64,000 nt of DNA from Halorubrum salinarum (GCF_013267195.1 NZ_CP053941.1:868001-932000), one strand, 5' to 3'. Numbered from the stretch's first letter, positions 33,581-42,707 are shown. Notes: a model not told the origin generated them from the sequence alone. A program made the numbers and translations.

Positions 33581-34729
33581 CTACTCGGCGTCCGACGGCC
33601 GGCTGGCGCGGGGGCTCGCTCCCCCGTGCGGCGTTCGCCGCTCCCGGATCCGGACCGTGTGGGCCGTCTCGGTCGCGTCGTCGACGACGAGCGCCTCGCC
33701 GACGCCCTCGGGGAGCCGGGCGGCGAGGTCGCCGGCGAGGTACGTCGCCTCCGCCTCGGCGAGCCGGTCGACGTCGCGGGCGGCCGTGAGCCGATGAGAG
33801 ACGAGGAGGTCGGACTGGGAGACGGCGACGCTCGGCAGCGCGGCCGGCCGCTGGGTCGCACAGACCACCGAGACGCCGGGCGCGCGGCCCCGCGTGAGGA
33901 GCGTCCGGAGCGCGGGCTCGGCGACCCCGTCGAAGAACGCGTGCGCCTCGTCGACGAGCAGCCACGGCAGCCGCCGGAGGCGTCCGTCGATCCGCGCGTC
34001 GTAGAGGCCGCGAGCGACCGCGCGGACGGCGGCCGCCGCGGCGGCGTCGGGCACGCCGGCGAGGTCGAGGACGGCGGGGTCGCCGTCGGCCGCGAGCGAC
34101 GCGACCGGCGGCGCGTCGGCGTCGAAGACGCCCCACGAGTCCGCCAGCCGGAGGTGGTTCGCTGCGGCGCGGCGCGTCTCCGCCGGCGCGTCCGCGGCGG
34201 CGACCGCCTCCCGGAGCGCCGCGAGCGAGGGCGAGTCGCCGCCGTCGACCGCGTCCGCGACGACGCGCCAGACGAGGCTTCCCGGCCCGCTCTCTGGGTC
34301 GAGTCCCAGCAGGTCCGGCCACGTCGACGGCGGTATCGAGCCGGGACGGACCGCGGGGTCGACGACCCGTCCCCCGACCGCTTCGAGGCCCCCGAAGACG
34401 CCCATCGGGTCGACGACGACCGGCGCGACGCCGTCGGCGGCGGCGAGCCCCTCCGCGAGGACGCCGAGCGTGTACGACTTCCCGGTCCCGCGCTTCCCGA
34501 AGACGACGCCCGCGTGCGGGCGGTCGAGGTCGACGCCGACGGGCGCGCCCGCGCTCCCGTCGCGAGCGAGGAAGGATCCGATTCGGGCGGTGTGGGGCGG
34601 GCGGTCGCCGTCACGATCGATCGCGTCGCCGTGGTCGGAGTCGCTGTCGCTCGCGTCGCCGAGGTCGCGGCCGGGGTCGCTCGCGTCGTCGCCGTCGGGG
34701 TCCGGTCCGTCGCGGCCGAGTACGTACAC
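33581..34729 (-). CDS. HerA/VirB4-like P-loop ATPase (DUF87 type)
   Basis: A 382-residue ATPase. The acidic N-terminus (DPDGDDASDPGRDLGDASDS) is followed by Walker A FGKRGTGKSYTLG, Walker B WLLVDEAHAFF and the HerA-like CATQRPAALPSV sensor segment, ending with a RLAEAEATYLAGDLAARLPEG region. Related proteins are hexameric DNA translocases or helicase-like ATPases, but no NurA partner is nearby. The start is placed at the GTG 34729 because a TATA-like TTTTTATCCC lies 25-31 nt before it; longer in-frame versions would include promoter sequence. Confidence 0.78.
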   Translation of the reverse strand: MYVLGRDGPDPDGDDASDPGRDLGDASDSDSDHGDAIDRDGDRPPHTARIGSFLARDGSAGAPVGVDLDRPHAGVVFGKRGTGKSYTLGVLAEGLAAADGVAPVVVDPMGVFGGLEAVGGRVVDPAVRPGSIPPSTWPDLLGLDPESGPGSLVWRVVADAVDGGDSPSLAALREAVAAADAPAETRRAAANHLRLADSWGVFDADAPPVASLAADGDPAVLDLAGVPDAAAAAAVRAVARGLYDARIDGRLRRLPWLLVDEAHAFFDGVAEPALRTLLTRGRAPGVSVVCATQRPAALPSVAVSQSDLLVSHRLTAARDVDRLAEAEATYLAGDLAARLPEGVGEALVVDDATETAHTVRIRERRTPHGGASPRASRPSDAE

Positions 34730-34753
34730 GCGGACGGCTGGCCTCGGTATGGG

Positions 34754-34760
34754 ATAAAAA
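34754..34760 (-). promoter_or_regulatory. TATA-like promoter of HerA-like ATPase
   Basis: Minus-strand TTTTTAT lies 25-31 nt upstream of the GTG at 34729 and helps decide that start. Confidence 0.55.
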
Positions 34761-34778
34761 CGGTCGGGGGGCCGACCC

Positions 34779-34786
34779 TTTATACC
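34779..34786 (+). promoter_or_regulatory. TATA-like promoter of pilin-like gene
   Basis: TTTATACC lies 24-31 nt before the ATG at 34810. It forms a compact divergent promoter with the ATPase gene TATA box about 20 nt away. Confidence 0.6.
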
Positions 34787-34809
34787 GGATGCCGCGGCCA
34801 GCGGGGCGT

Positions 34810-35286
34810 ATGTCCGATCGAACACACGACTCGCGCACCGCGAACCGCCGGACGTTCAGCACCGACACCCGCGCGATCGAGGGCCTCCCGGTCCGACTCG
34901 TCATCGCGCTCGTCGTCGGCGTCGCCAGCCTCAGCGTGATGATGGGGATGATCGGCGACATCGACGGGTTGGCCGCGACGGAGCTCGACGCGCAGCCGCA
35001 GCCGGAGGTGACCACGCCCGGGGAGCAGTCGATCGACGTCGCGGTCGTCGACCCGGACGGCTCCCGCGTCGCGGACGCGACGGTCATCGTCCGCGGCGGC
35101 TCCGCGCGGATCGACGGCGTCGTCACCGCGGAGACGAACGGCGAGGGGATCGCGACCGTCGACGTCGACCCCGAGTTGGGACCGAACCAGGCCGACGGGA
35201 CGCTCACCATCGACGTCAAGCCGCCCGCAGAGGGCGACTACGTCGACGAGCGGGGGAACACCGAGGTGCTCGTCGTCGAGGAGTGA
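34810..35286 (+). CDS. Membrane-anchored surface protein with Ig-like domain (DUF7382-like)
   Basis: A 158-residue protein. A short Arg/Asp-rich cytoplasmic leader ends in IEGLPVRLVIALVVGVASLSVMMGMIG (one helix, about 22-48). An extracellular carboxypeptidase-regulatory-like beta domain follows (about 72-150, VVDPDGSRVADATVIVRGG). The leader and helix resemble archaeal pilin-like anchors, with possible processing after EG. I recall DUF7382 for this haloarchaeal group. Its role is unknown. Confidence 0.72.
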   Translation: MSDRTHDSRTANRRTFSTDTRAIEGLPVRLVIALVVGVASLSVMMGMIGDIDGLAATELDAQPQPEVTTPGEQSIDVAVVDPDGSRVADATVIVRGGSARIDGVVTAETNGEGIATVDVDPELGPNQADGTLTIDVKPPAEGDYVDERGNTEVLVVEE

Positions 35287-35314
35287 CAACGCGGGCGACG
35301 CGGCCGAGCACCGG

Positions 35315-36088
35315 TCAGAGCCGGTCGTCCCAGTCGATCCAGTCCTGCTCCCAGCCGTGTCGGCGCTGCCGGCCGCGCTCGGCGCGTTCGGCGTCCTCGC
35401 GGCGGGTCCGGTTGCGTTCCGTTCCCGGCTGCTCGCCGTCGACGAGCATCGGCTGGAGCCGCGCCGGGCCGTGGGTCGCGACCGTCTCGAACCCCGGCGG
35501 CGCCGGGTCCTCGTCCGCGTCCGTGTCACGCGCGGACGACGGCTCGATCGCCGCCACCGTCTGGACGCCCGCGCCGCGCGGGTAGACGATCCGCCCGCCG
35601 GGCGCCAGCTGTTCGCGGAGGGGCCGCGGCGGCTCGACGACGGCGGCTTCGAGGAGGATCCGGTCGTAGGGCGCGTAGGCGGGGAGGCCGTCGGCGCCGT
35701 CCGCGCGGTCGACGAGGACGGCGCCGTAGCCGGCCGCGTCGAGGTTCGACCGCGCGGCGTGGACGGCGGCGCGGTCGATGTCGACCGCGTGGACGCGCCG
35801 CGCGCCGGCGATCGCCGCGAGCAGCGCGACCGAGTAGCCGATCCCCGCGCCGACGACGAGGACCGAGTCGCCCTCGTCGGCGTCGAGCGCGGTGAGCAGT
35901 CGGACCAGCGTCGGAAGCGAGAGCGAGTGGGGGTCGTCGCCGTCGACGGCGCCGCCGCGGGGCGAGTCGTCGACGAAGGGGTCGCGGGGGACGCGCTGAA
36001 GGGCGGTCAGCACGGGCGGCTCGATCGGCTCGCCGATCTGGTGTTCGAGCCCCTCGATCATGTCCGCCCGGAGCGACGCGTCGTCCAT
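35315..36088 (-). CDS. Divergent isoaspartyl-methyltransferase paralogue
   Basis: A 257-residue protein of the Pcm fold. The SAM loop reads VLVVGAGIGYSVALLAAIAGA instead of the canonical EVGTGCGYxAA. The substrate-binding GQTVSAPHMVA segment of true Pcm is replaced by DPHSLSLPTLVRLLTALD. The C-terminus adds an Arg-rich tail ending WIDWDDRL. It lies 49 nt after an intact pcm on the same strand. It probably methylates something else or has lost activity; the family is conserved in haloarchaea as a second pcm-like gene. Confidence 0.85.
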   Translation of the reverse strand: MDDASLRADMIEGLEHQIGEPIEPPVLTALQRVPRDPFVDDSPRGGAVDGDDPHSLSLPTLVRLLTALDADEGDSVLVVGAGIGYSVALLAAIAGARRVHAVDIDRAAVHAARSNLDAAGYGAVLVDRADGADGLPAYAPYDRILLEAAVVEPPRPLREQLAPGGRIVYPRGAGVQTVAAIEPSSARDTDADEDPAPPGFETVATHGPARLQPMLVDGEQPGTERNRTRREDAERAERGRQRRHGWEQDWIDWDDRL

Positions 36089-36137
36089 GCGCGGTCTCAG
36101 GACTCGGTCCTCTAAAACTGTGCGTTCGGCCGCCCGC

Positions 36138-36770
36138 CTACCGCATCGGGACGAACCGCACGCCGCCGTGGTCCTCGCGGTCGATCCCGTCGCCGCGGAC
36201 CGTGAGCCGGACGAGCCGCTGGCGGCCGCGCTCGCTGACGGGGGCGACGACGCGGCCGTCCGTCCGGACGCGGTCGACGACGGCGTCCGGAACCGCCTCC
36301 GGCGCCGCGCAGGTGAGGTACGCGGCGTCGACCGGTGCCGCGTCGGCGAACGCCTCGCGCCCGTCGCCGGCCGACACGGTCACCTCGTACCCGAGGCGGT
36401 CGAGGCGGTCGCGGGCGGCGGCCGCCAGTTCCGGGACGCGCTCGGCCGAGAAGACGTTCCCCGGGCCGACGACCTCGGCGACGACCGCGGCGTGGTAGCC
36501 GCAGCCGGTCCCCACCTCGAAGACGCGGTCGCCGCGCTCGACCTCGAGCAGGTCGGTCATCATCGCGACCATGTGCGGCGCGCTGACCGTCTGCCCGTGG
36601 CCGATCGGGAGCGGTCGGTCGGCGTACGCCGACCCGCGCACCGACTCCGGGACGAACTCGTGTCGCGGGACGGCGCCGATCGCCGACAGCGTCCGCTCGC
36701 TCGCGTCGAGACGGTCGCGGAGCGCGTTCACCAGGTCGCGCCTGGCGGCCGCGTGGTCGGCGTCGTTCAT
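36138..36770 (-). CDS. pcm: Protein-L-isoaspartate O-methyltransferase
   Basis: A 210-residue PCMT. Canonical elements are present: VPRHEFVP, LPIGHGQTVSAPHMVAMM, VFEVGTGCGYHAAVVA (about 83-98) and the C-terminal VAPVSERGRQRLVRL. It methylates isoaspartyl residues in damaged proteins using SAM, allowing their repair. It is followed on the same strand by a divergent paralogue, likely in one transcript. The ATG at 36770 fits the family start. Confidence 0.93.
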   Translation of the reverse strand: MNDADHAAARRDLVNALRDRLDASERTLSAIGAVPRHEFVPESVRGSAYADRPLPIGHGQTVSAPHMVAMMTDLLEVERGDRVFEVGTGCGYHAAVVAEVVGPGNVFSAERVPELAAAARDRLDRLGYEVTVSAGDGREAFADAAPVDAAYLTCAAPEAVPDAVVDRVRTDGRVVAPVSERGRQRLVRLTVRGDGIDREDHGGVRFVPMR

Positions 36771-36845
36771 GCGGAGAGTTACCACGGGGTCCGTGGAGAA
36801 AGCATCGGCCGGAAAGAGCGGGGTTCGGCTCGACCGCGACGCATG

Positions 36846-36887
36846 GAGTCGTTCGGTTCGCGTCGAGAGTCGTTCGGTTCGCGTCGA
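36846..36887. repeat. 21-bp perfect tandem duplication
   Basis: GAGTCGTTCGGTTCGCGTCGA occurs at 36846 and 36867 in direct tandem, between pcm and the first hsp20 gene, just after the hsp20 stop side. Confidence 0.9.
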
Positions 36888-36894
36888 GGACGGG

Positions 36895-37308
36895 TCAGTT
36901 CACGTCGATCCGGTGGCCCTCGTCGGCGTCGACGGCGTCGAGCGGGACCGTCACCGTGAGCACGCCGTTGCGGTACGTCCCGGTCGCGTCCTTGAGGACC
37001 GCGGTCGCGGGGAGTTCGATCGTCCGGGTGACGGACTCGTGACGGCGCTCGCGGCGGAGGTAGCGTCGGTCCGCGTCTTCGCGCTCCGTGTCGCGCTCGC
37101 CGGTGATGGTCAGCCGGTCGCCGCTGGCGCGAACGTCGATCTCCTCGCGGTCGAAGCCCGGGAGGTCGGCCATCACGACGAACTCGTCGTCGTACTCGGC
37201 GACGTCGACGTCGGCGGTCCGGAGGTCGCGGCCCCAGGCGCGCTCGCCGGCGAAGGGCGTGCGGCCGAGGAACTGCTCGATCTCGTCGAAGGGATTCGTC
37301 GCGTTCAT
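36895..37308 (-). CDS. Hsp20/alpha-crystallin small heat-shock protein
   Basis: A 137-residue sHSP. The alpha-crystallin domain runs about 32-125 (VDVAEYDDEFVVMADLPGFD, GDRLTITGERD). The beta-strand with NGVLTVTVPL provides the G-V-L signature. The IxI-like tail is HRIDVN. It acts as an ATP-independent holdase. A strong TATA box lies at 37333-37341. The gene at 37406 encodes a related protein in the same direction. Confidence 0.94.
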   Translation of the reverse strand: MNATNPFDEIEQFLGRTPFAGERAWGRDLRTADVDVAEYDDEFVVMADLPGFDREEIDVRASGDRLTITGERDTEREDADRRYLRRERRHESVTRTIELPATAVLKDATGTYRNGVLTVTVPLDAVDADEGHRIDVN

Positions 37309-37332
37309 GAGAACAGAAAGGCGCCGTAAGGT

Positions 37333-37341
37333 AATAAATAC
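37333..37341 (-). promoter_or_regulatory. TATA box of first hsp20 gene
   Basis: Minus-strand TATTTATTAC covers a markedly AT-rich stretch 25-33 nt before the ATG at 37308, a strong leaderless-type promoter consistent with heat-shock induction. Confidence 0.65.
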
Positions 37342-37405
37342 AGAGTGAGGCGTGCTATCCTCCGAACGCGACAGTTCCGGTTCGACGGCGATCGCGGGCC
37401 GGCGC

Positions 37406-37903
37406 TCAGTTGACGTCGATCGTGTGCCCGCGGTCGTCGTCGGGCGAGCGCTTGGGGAGCGTGACCGTGAGCACGCCGGCGTCGAAAGAGGCCGTCGCCG
37501 CGTCGGCCTCGACCGGTTCGGGGACCGGAACGCGGCGCGAGACGGACCGGAGGCGGCGCTCGCGCCGATGGTAGCGGACCTCGTCGCCCTCGCCCGCGTC
37601 CCCCGCGTCGGCCGCGTCGTCGCCCTCGGCGGCGAACTCGGCGGACTCCTCGCGGGAGCCGGCGATCACGAGCGCGTCGTCGCGCAGTTCGACGTCCACG
37701 TCGTCGGCGTCGAACCCGGGGAGGTCGGCGACGACGGTGATCGACTCCTCGTCCTCGATCACGTCGACGTCCACCTCGCGGGCCCCGGGGAACCGCGGGA
37801 CCTCGGGGCCGGCGCCCTCCAGCGTGCCGCCGAGTTCCTCGAACTCGCGGCCCATCCGTTCGAGCAGGTCCTCGATCTCGTCGAAGGGATCGCGTCGTGT
37901 CAT
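37406..37903 (-). CDS. Hsp20/alpha-crystallin small heat-shock protein
   Basis: A 165-residue sHSP with the alpha-crystallin domain from about 48 to 150 (DVIEDEESITVVADLPGFDA, DDALVIAGSRE and ending GVLTVTLPKRS). An acidic insertion (EGDDAADAGDAGEGDE) sits between the middle strands, longer than in its neighbour. Both begin with FDEIE and end HxIDVN, so they are paralogues. The ATG at 37903 is chosen since MTRRDPFDEIEDLL matches the N-terminus of the other copy. Confidence 0.93.
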   Translation of the reverse strand: MTRRDPFDEIEDLLERMGREFEELGGTLEGAGPEVPRFPGAREVDVDVIEDEESITVVADLPGFDADDVDVELRDDALVIAGSREESAEFAAEGDDAADAGDAGEGDEVRYHRRERRLRSVSRRVPVPEPVEADAATASFDAGVLTVTLPKRSPDDDRGHTIDVN

Positions 37904-38010
37904 ACGGGTCAGGATTCGAGGCGGAGCGTCTTGAACGTACTGGCGGCGGGACCGAGCGCGGGCCGGGACCCGGGCGACAGACACTATCCGCTGGCGCCCC
38001 TGGCGATCGT

Positions 38011-39396
38011 ATGCGCCTGTTCTGGCACCGAGGCGACGCGCGGACGCGGGACAACGCCGGCCTCGCGGCGGCGGCCCGCGAGGGAACGGTCGTTCCCGTC
38101 TTCGTGTACGACGCGGACCTGCTCGCGACGGTCGGCGCGCGTCAGCGCGCCTTCTTCCTCCGGCACGTGAAGCGCCTGGAGGAGCGGTATCGGGAGCTCG
38201 GGAGCGACCTCGTCGTCCGCGCGGGCGACCCGGACGAGGTCCTCGTCGACCTCGCCGACGAGCACGACGCCGAGGCGGTCGTCTACAACGAGCACTACCG
38301 GCCGGCCCGCCGGAACCGGCAGCGCGCGGTCGAGGACGCGCTCGCCGGCGCGGGCGTCGCGACGGACTCCCGGACCGACCTCGTGCTGGTCGACCCCGGG
38401 CGGCTGGAGGAGCGGTACCCGAACCACAGCCAGTTCCACGGCGACTGGGAGGCCGTGCCGAAGCGCGGGCCGTACGCGGAGCCCGACCCGGACGCGCTGG
38501 CCGACGTGCGCGACGGGAAGACCGTCCCCGAGCCCGACGCCGACATCGACCTCCCCGACGCGGGGTACGAGGCCGCGCGCGAGCGGTTCGACGAGTTCCT
38601 CGACTACGGGATCACCTCCTACAACGACACCCGCGACGACCTCGCGCGGGCGGTCGAGGCGCCGACGCACGCGGTCTCCAGGATGTCGCCGTACCTCGCG
38701 ACAGGGGCGATCGGGATCCGGGAGGTGTGGGCGGGCGCGAGCGACGTCTACGACGCCGTGACCGGCGGCGAGCGCCGCAACGTCGACAAGTACCGCTACG
38801 AGCTGTCGTGGCGCGAGCAGATGTACCACCTGCTGTACTACACCCCCGACCTCGCAGTCTCGAACTACAAGTCGTTCCCCAACGAGATCGCGTGGCGGGA
38901 GTCGGACGCGGACTTCGAGGCGTGGGCGCGCGGCGAGACGGGGTACCCGCTCGTCGACGCGGGAATGCGACAGCTGAACGAGGAGGGGTACGTCCACAAC
39001 CGCCCGCGGCAGGTGGTCGCGAGCTTCCTGACGAAGCACCTCCTGATCGACTGGCGGCGCGGCGCGCGCTACTTCACGAAGCAGCTGATCGACCACGACT
39101 ACGCCTCGAACCACGGCGCCTGGCAGTGGACCGCCTCCACCGGCACCGACTCCGTCGACGTGCGCATCTTCGACCCGGTGAGTCAGATGTCGAAGTACGA
39201 CGACGGGGCCCGGTACGTGAAGGCGTACGTCCCGGAGCTGTCGGACGTGCCGGCCGGGAAGGTCGTCGACTGGCCGACCCTCTCGCGGGCGGAGCGGGAG
39301 GAGCTGGCGCCCGACTACCCGCACCCCATCGTCGACCGGAACGAGGGGTACGAGCGGGCCCAGCGCGTCTTCGAGGAGGCGCTCGGGAAGCGATAG
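38011..39396 (+). CDS. phr: Deoxyribodipyrimidine photolyase (cryptochrome/photolyase family)
   Basis: A 461-residue class I photolyase. An N-terminal antenna domain (MRLFWHRGDARTRDN..., 1-130) precedes the FAD domain, with MSPYLATGAIGIREVW, ELSWREQMYHLLYY, GYPLVDAGMRQL and the C-terminal GAWQWTASTGTDS...RIFDPVSQ block. It repairs UV cyclobutane dimers using blue light, important in sunlit brines. ATG 38011 directly precedes the antenna strand. It is divergent from the second hsp20 gene. Confidence 0.95.
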   Translation: MRLFWHRGDARTRDNAGLAAAAREGTVVPVFVYDADLLATVGARQRAFFLRHVKRLEERYRELGSDLVVRAGDPDEVLVDLADEHDAEAVVYNEHYRPARRNRQRAVEDALAGAGVATDSRTDLVLVDPGRLEERYPNHSQFHGDWEAVPKRGPYAEPDPDALADVRDGKTVPEPDADIDLPDAGYEAARERFDEFLDYGITSYNDTRDDLARAVEAPTHAVSRMSPYLATGAIGIREVWAGASDVYDAVTGGERRNVDKYRYELSWREQMYHLLYYTPDLAVSNYKSFPNEIAWRESDADFEAWARGETGYPLVDAGMRQLNEEGYVHNRPRQVVASFLTKHLLIDWRRGARYFTKQLIDHDYASNHGAWQWTASTGTDSVDVRIFDPVSQMSKYDDGARYVKAYVPELSDVPAGKVVDWPTLSRAEREELAPDYPHPIVDRNEGYERAQRVFEEALGKR

Positions 39397-39465
39397 GTGC
39401 GGCCGGGGCGGGAACGGCGTTCCGTATCCGAGTTCTTTTCACGGGAACCGGCGAACACCGCGGGC

Positions 39466-40728
39466 ATGTCCCCCGTCACGATCGACGACGTCGAGGCCGC
39501 GGCCGAGCGCCTCGCCGGCACCGACATCGTCCAGCGCACGCCCGTCGAGCGGAGCCGGTCGCTGAGCGAGCGGTGCGGCGCCGACGTGCGGCTGAAGATG
39601 GAGCACCTCCAGCGCACCGGCTCGTTCAAGACGCGCGGCGCGTACAACGCGATCTCGCGGGCGGTCGACGGCTCGGACGAAGGGGCCGACGAGCCCGCGA
39701 TCGAGCGCGTCGTGGCCGCGAGCGCGGGCAACCACGCGCAGGGGGTGGCGCTGGCGGCGGCGGACGCCGGGATCGACGCGACGATCGTGATGCCGGAGTC
39801 GGCGCCGGCGGCGAAGATCGAGGCCACCCGCGCGTACGGCGCCGAGGTCGTCCTCCGCGGGAGCGCGTTCCCCGAGGCGATGGCCCACGCCCAGACCCTG
39901 ACCGACGACCCCGGGACGCGGTTCGTCCACGCCTTCGACGACCCGGACGTGGTCGCCGGTCAGGGGACGCTCGGCTTAGAGGTGCTCGACCAGGTGCCCG
40001 CCGCCGACACCGTCCTCGTCCCGGTCGGCGGCGGCGGGCTCGCCGGCGGCGTCGCGACCGCGGTGAAGGCGCGATCGCCCAAGACGCGCGTGATCGGCGT
40101 TCAGACCGAGGGCGCGTCCACGCTCTCGGAGAGCCTCGCGGCCGGCGAGCTCGTGACGCGCGACGAGCCGGACACCATCGCGGACGGGATCGCGACCGGC
40201 GGGCTGAGCGACCTCACCCTCGGCCTGCTGGACGAGCACCTCGACGGCGCGGTCGTCGTGAGCGACGACGACGTGGCGAGCGCGATCCTCCTGCTCTTGG
40301 AGCGCGCGAAACAGCTGGTCGAGGGCGCGGGCGCGACGGCCGCGGCCGCCCTGTTGAACGACGACGCGGTCGACGAGCTCGACCTCGCCGGCGAGACCGT
40401 CGTCCCGCTGCTCTGCGGCGGCAACATCGACGTGACGACGCTGAAGGAGGTGGTGACCCACGCGCTCGTCGACCGCGACCAGCTGATCGAGCTCTCCGTC
40501 CGGATCGACGACACCCCCGGGACGATGGGGGAGATAGCGACCCTGATCGGCGGCGAGCGCGCGAACATCCGGACGGTGCGCCACGAGCGCAGCCGCCCGG
40601 ACCTGCCGGTGGGCGACGCCGACCTCGTGTTCGAGGTGGAGACGAACGGGCCCGCCCACGTCGACCGCGTCCTGACGGCGGTGCGCGAGGCGGGCTACGA
40701 GGTCGAGTGGACGACGCGGGAGGAGTGA
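39466..40728 (+). CDS. ilvA: Threonine ammonia-lyase (threonine dehydratase)
   Basis: A 420-residue PLP enzyme. The PLP lysine lies in GSFKTRGAYNAIS (about 55). ASAGNHAQGVALAA, VGGGGLAGGV and LLCGGNIDVT are conserved. A C-terminal ACT domain (about 345-415, LSVRIDDTPGTMGEIATLIG) indicates the degradative/archaeal-type regulated form. It converts threonine to 2-oxobutyrate plus ammonia, feeding isoleucine synthesis or catabolism. It is monocistronic, followed at once by dispersed repeat copy B. Confidence 0.93.
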   Translation: MSPVTIDDVEAAAERLAGTDIVQRTPVERSRSLSERCGADVRLKMEHLQRTGSFKTRGAYNAISRAVDGSDEGADEPAIERVVAASAGNHAQGVALAAADAGIDATIVMPESAPAAKIEATRAYGAEVVLRGSAFPEAMAHAQTLTDDPGTRFVHAFDDPDVVAGQGTLGLEVLDQVPAADTVLVPVGGGGLAGGVATAVKARSPKTRVIGVQTEGASTLSESLAAGELVTRDEPDTIADGIATGGLSDLTLGLLDEHLDGAVVVSDDDVASAILLLLERAKQLVEGAGATAAAALLNDDAVDELDLAGETVVPLLCGGNIDVTTLKEVVTHALVDRDQLIELSVRIDDTPGTMGEIATLIGGERANIRTVRHERSRPDLPVGDADLVFEVETNGPAHVDRVLTAVREAGYEVEWTTREE

Positions 40729-40761
40729 GAAGAGGGACTGCGTCTGTTTCTGCGAAGAACT

Positions 40762-41030
40762 GCGGTGGCGCGCGCCTCCGAGCGGTCGCCCACGGCGGCC
40801 GTGAGGAGCGCGTGCGAGGGAGTCGGCCGACCGGAGCGAAGCGGAGGGAGGCCGACGAGGTTGGGGAGGTGAGAGGCGCGGTTGCGGTGCCGGGCGGGAC
40901 TCAAAGGGGCAGCCGCGAGGCGGGGGCAGGCGACGCAAGCACCGCAGGGAGCGAACGGAGTGAGCGACCGAGGAGCACAGCGAGCGTGCGCCCGCCTCGC
41001 GGCTGGGGCTTTGGCGGTGTTCGCCGCCGA
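40762..41030 (-). repeat. Dispersed ~270-bp non-coding element, copy B
   Basis: In minus-strand orientation it starts GGCGGCGAACACCGCCAAAG and ends near GGAGGCGCGCGCCACCGC. The inverted repeat arms are at 40911-40928 and 40987-41004, with 17 of 18 positions paired. GGGCGGGACTCAAAGGGG and the CCGGAGCGAAGCGGAGG block match copy C. It fills most of the 419-nt gap between ilvA and cysS. No ORF with a proper start spans it. Confidence 0.92.
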
Positions 41031-41147
41031 TCCGCGGTCAATATCGGCGATGTACGCGCGAACAGACGAACCGACAGCGGAGTTGGATTCGTCCGCGTCT
41101 CGCTCGATCCGACGATTTGAAACGCGCACCCCGGCAACCACGTCGTA

Positions 41148-42635
41148 ATGAGTCTCGTCGTCACCGACACCCTGGAAGACGAGCGCGTCGAGTTCACGGC
41201 CGACGGCGACGTCACGCTGTACGTCTGCGGCCTGACGGTGTCGGACGACCCGCACCTCGGCCACGCCCGGCTGTGGTTCCACGCCGACGTGCTCCACCGG
41301 TGGCTCGAACACGAGGGGTACGACGTGCGCCACGTCGAGAACGTCACCGACGTGAACGAGAAAATTACGGCCCGCGTCGGCGAGCGCGACGAGTGGGCCG
41401 CCGAGCGCGACGTGGCCGAGACGTTCACGGCGAGCGTCTTCGACGCGATGCGCGGGCTGAACCTCCTGCGCGCGGAGGTGTACCCCCGCGTCACCGAGCA
41501 CGTCCCGGAGATAATCGGCCTGACGGAGACCCTGATCGAGAAGGGGTACGCCTACGAGTCGAACGGCTCCGTCTACTTCGACGTGACGCGCTTCGACGGG
41601 TACGGGAAGCTCTCGAACCAGGACCTCGACGCGCTCGAAGCGCAGGGCGACCCGGACGAGTGCTCCGAGAAGCGCAACCCCGCGGACTTCGCGCTGTGGA
41701 AGGCCGACGGCGTGAGCGAGACCGCGGCGCGGGAGCACGCCAAACACGACCACGGCGCCGAGACGCCGGACGGCGAGACGTGGGACTCCCCGTGGGGCGA
41801 GGGGCGCCCGGGGTGGCACGTCGAGTGCTCGGCGATGTCGACGACGCACCTCGGCGACACGCTCGACGTCCACATGGGCGGGCGCGACCTCGTCTTCCCG
41901 CATCACGAAAACGAGATCGCGCAGTCGGAGGCGGCCACCGGCGAGGCGTTCGCGCGCCACTGGCTCCACGTCGGGCTCTTAGAGATGGACGGCGAGAAGA
42001 TGTCCTCCTCCATCGGCAACTTCTGGACCGTGCCGGACGCCCTAGACGAACTCGGCGTCAACGTGGTCCGGACCTTCTACGCCGGCGCGGCCTACCGCTC
42101 CGAGCAGGCGCTCACCGAGGAGACGATCGCCGAGGCGGAGGAGCGCTGGGAGCGCCTCTCGCGCACCTACGACCGCGCCGTCGAGGCGCTCGACTCGACC
42201 GACTCCCGCGCGAAGGCCGCGGACGACGACCTCCGCGAGGCGGTCGCGACCGCGCGCGACGACTTCGCGGCCGCGATGAACGACGACCTCAACCTCCGGG
42301 AGGCGACCGCGGCGCTCCTCGATCTCACCGACGCGGTGAACCGCCACGTCGACGGGGTCGACGAGGCCGGCGAGGCCTACGACTACCGCGGCCTCCGCGA
42401 GGCCGTGGAAGCGTTCGAGGACCTCGGCGGCGACGTGCTCGGGCTCCAGTTCGAGACGGCGAGCGGCGGCGACGTGGAGCTGGCGGGCGAGCTGGTCGAG
42501 CTCGTGCTCGACGTGCGCGAGGCCGAGCGCGAGGCGGGCAACTACGAGCGCGCGGACGAACTGCGGGACGCCCTCCGCGAGGTCGGCGTCGAGATAGAGG
42601 ACGGGCCGGACGGCGCGACGTACCGGTTCGAGTGA
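41148..42635 (+). CDS. cysS: Cysteine-tRNA ligase
   Basis: A 495-residue class I aminoacyl-tRNA synthetase. Zinc ligand Cys27 in YVCGLTV, a HIGH-like HLGH at 36-39, the WHVECSAMS and HHENE zinc/active-site segments, and GEKMSSSIGN (KMSKS motif, about 285) are all present. It charges tRNA-Cys. An anticodon-binding helical domain ends the protein. ATG 41148 sits 118 nt beyond repeat copy B, with only weak AT-rich sequence (GATTTGAAAC) as a promoter candidate. Confidence 0.96.
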   Translation: MSLVVTDTLEDERVEFTADGDVTLYVCGLTVSDDPHLGHARLWFHADVLHRWLEHEGYDVRHVENVTDVNEKITARVGERDEWAAERDVAETFTASVFDAMRGLNLLRAEVYPRVTEHVPEIIGLTETLIEKGYAYESNGSVYFDVTRFDGYGKLSNQDLDALEAQGDPDECSEKRNPADFALWKADGVSETAAREHAKHDHGAETPDGETWDSPWGEGRPGWHVECSAMSTTHLGDTLDVHMGGRDLVFPHHENEIAQSEAATGEAFARHWLHVGLLEMDGEKMSSSIGNFWTVPDALDELGVNVVRTFYAGAAYRSEQALTEETIAEAEERWERLSRTYDRAVEALDSTDSRAKAADDDLREAVATARDDFAAAMNDDLNLREATAALLDLTDAVNRHVDGVDEAGEAYDYRGLREAVEAFEDLGGDVLGLQFETASGGDVELAGELVELVLDVREAEREAGNYERADELRDALREVGVEIEDGPDGATYRFE

Positions 42636-42707
42636 GCGCGGGTCCGGGCCGCGTCGGATCGCGGCGGGCGTAGCGTTTTCCTGCTCGCTTCCGAAGGCGC
42701 ACGCGAG

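Noticed and set aside
40762-41030. Insertion sequence remnant
   Set aside because: No transposase fragment, no clear terminal inverted repeats of IS type and no target-site duplication were visible; the element is entirely non-coding.
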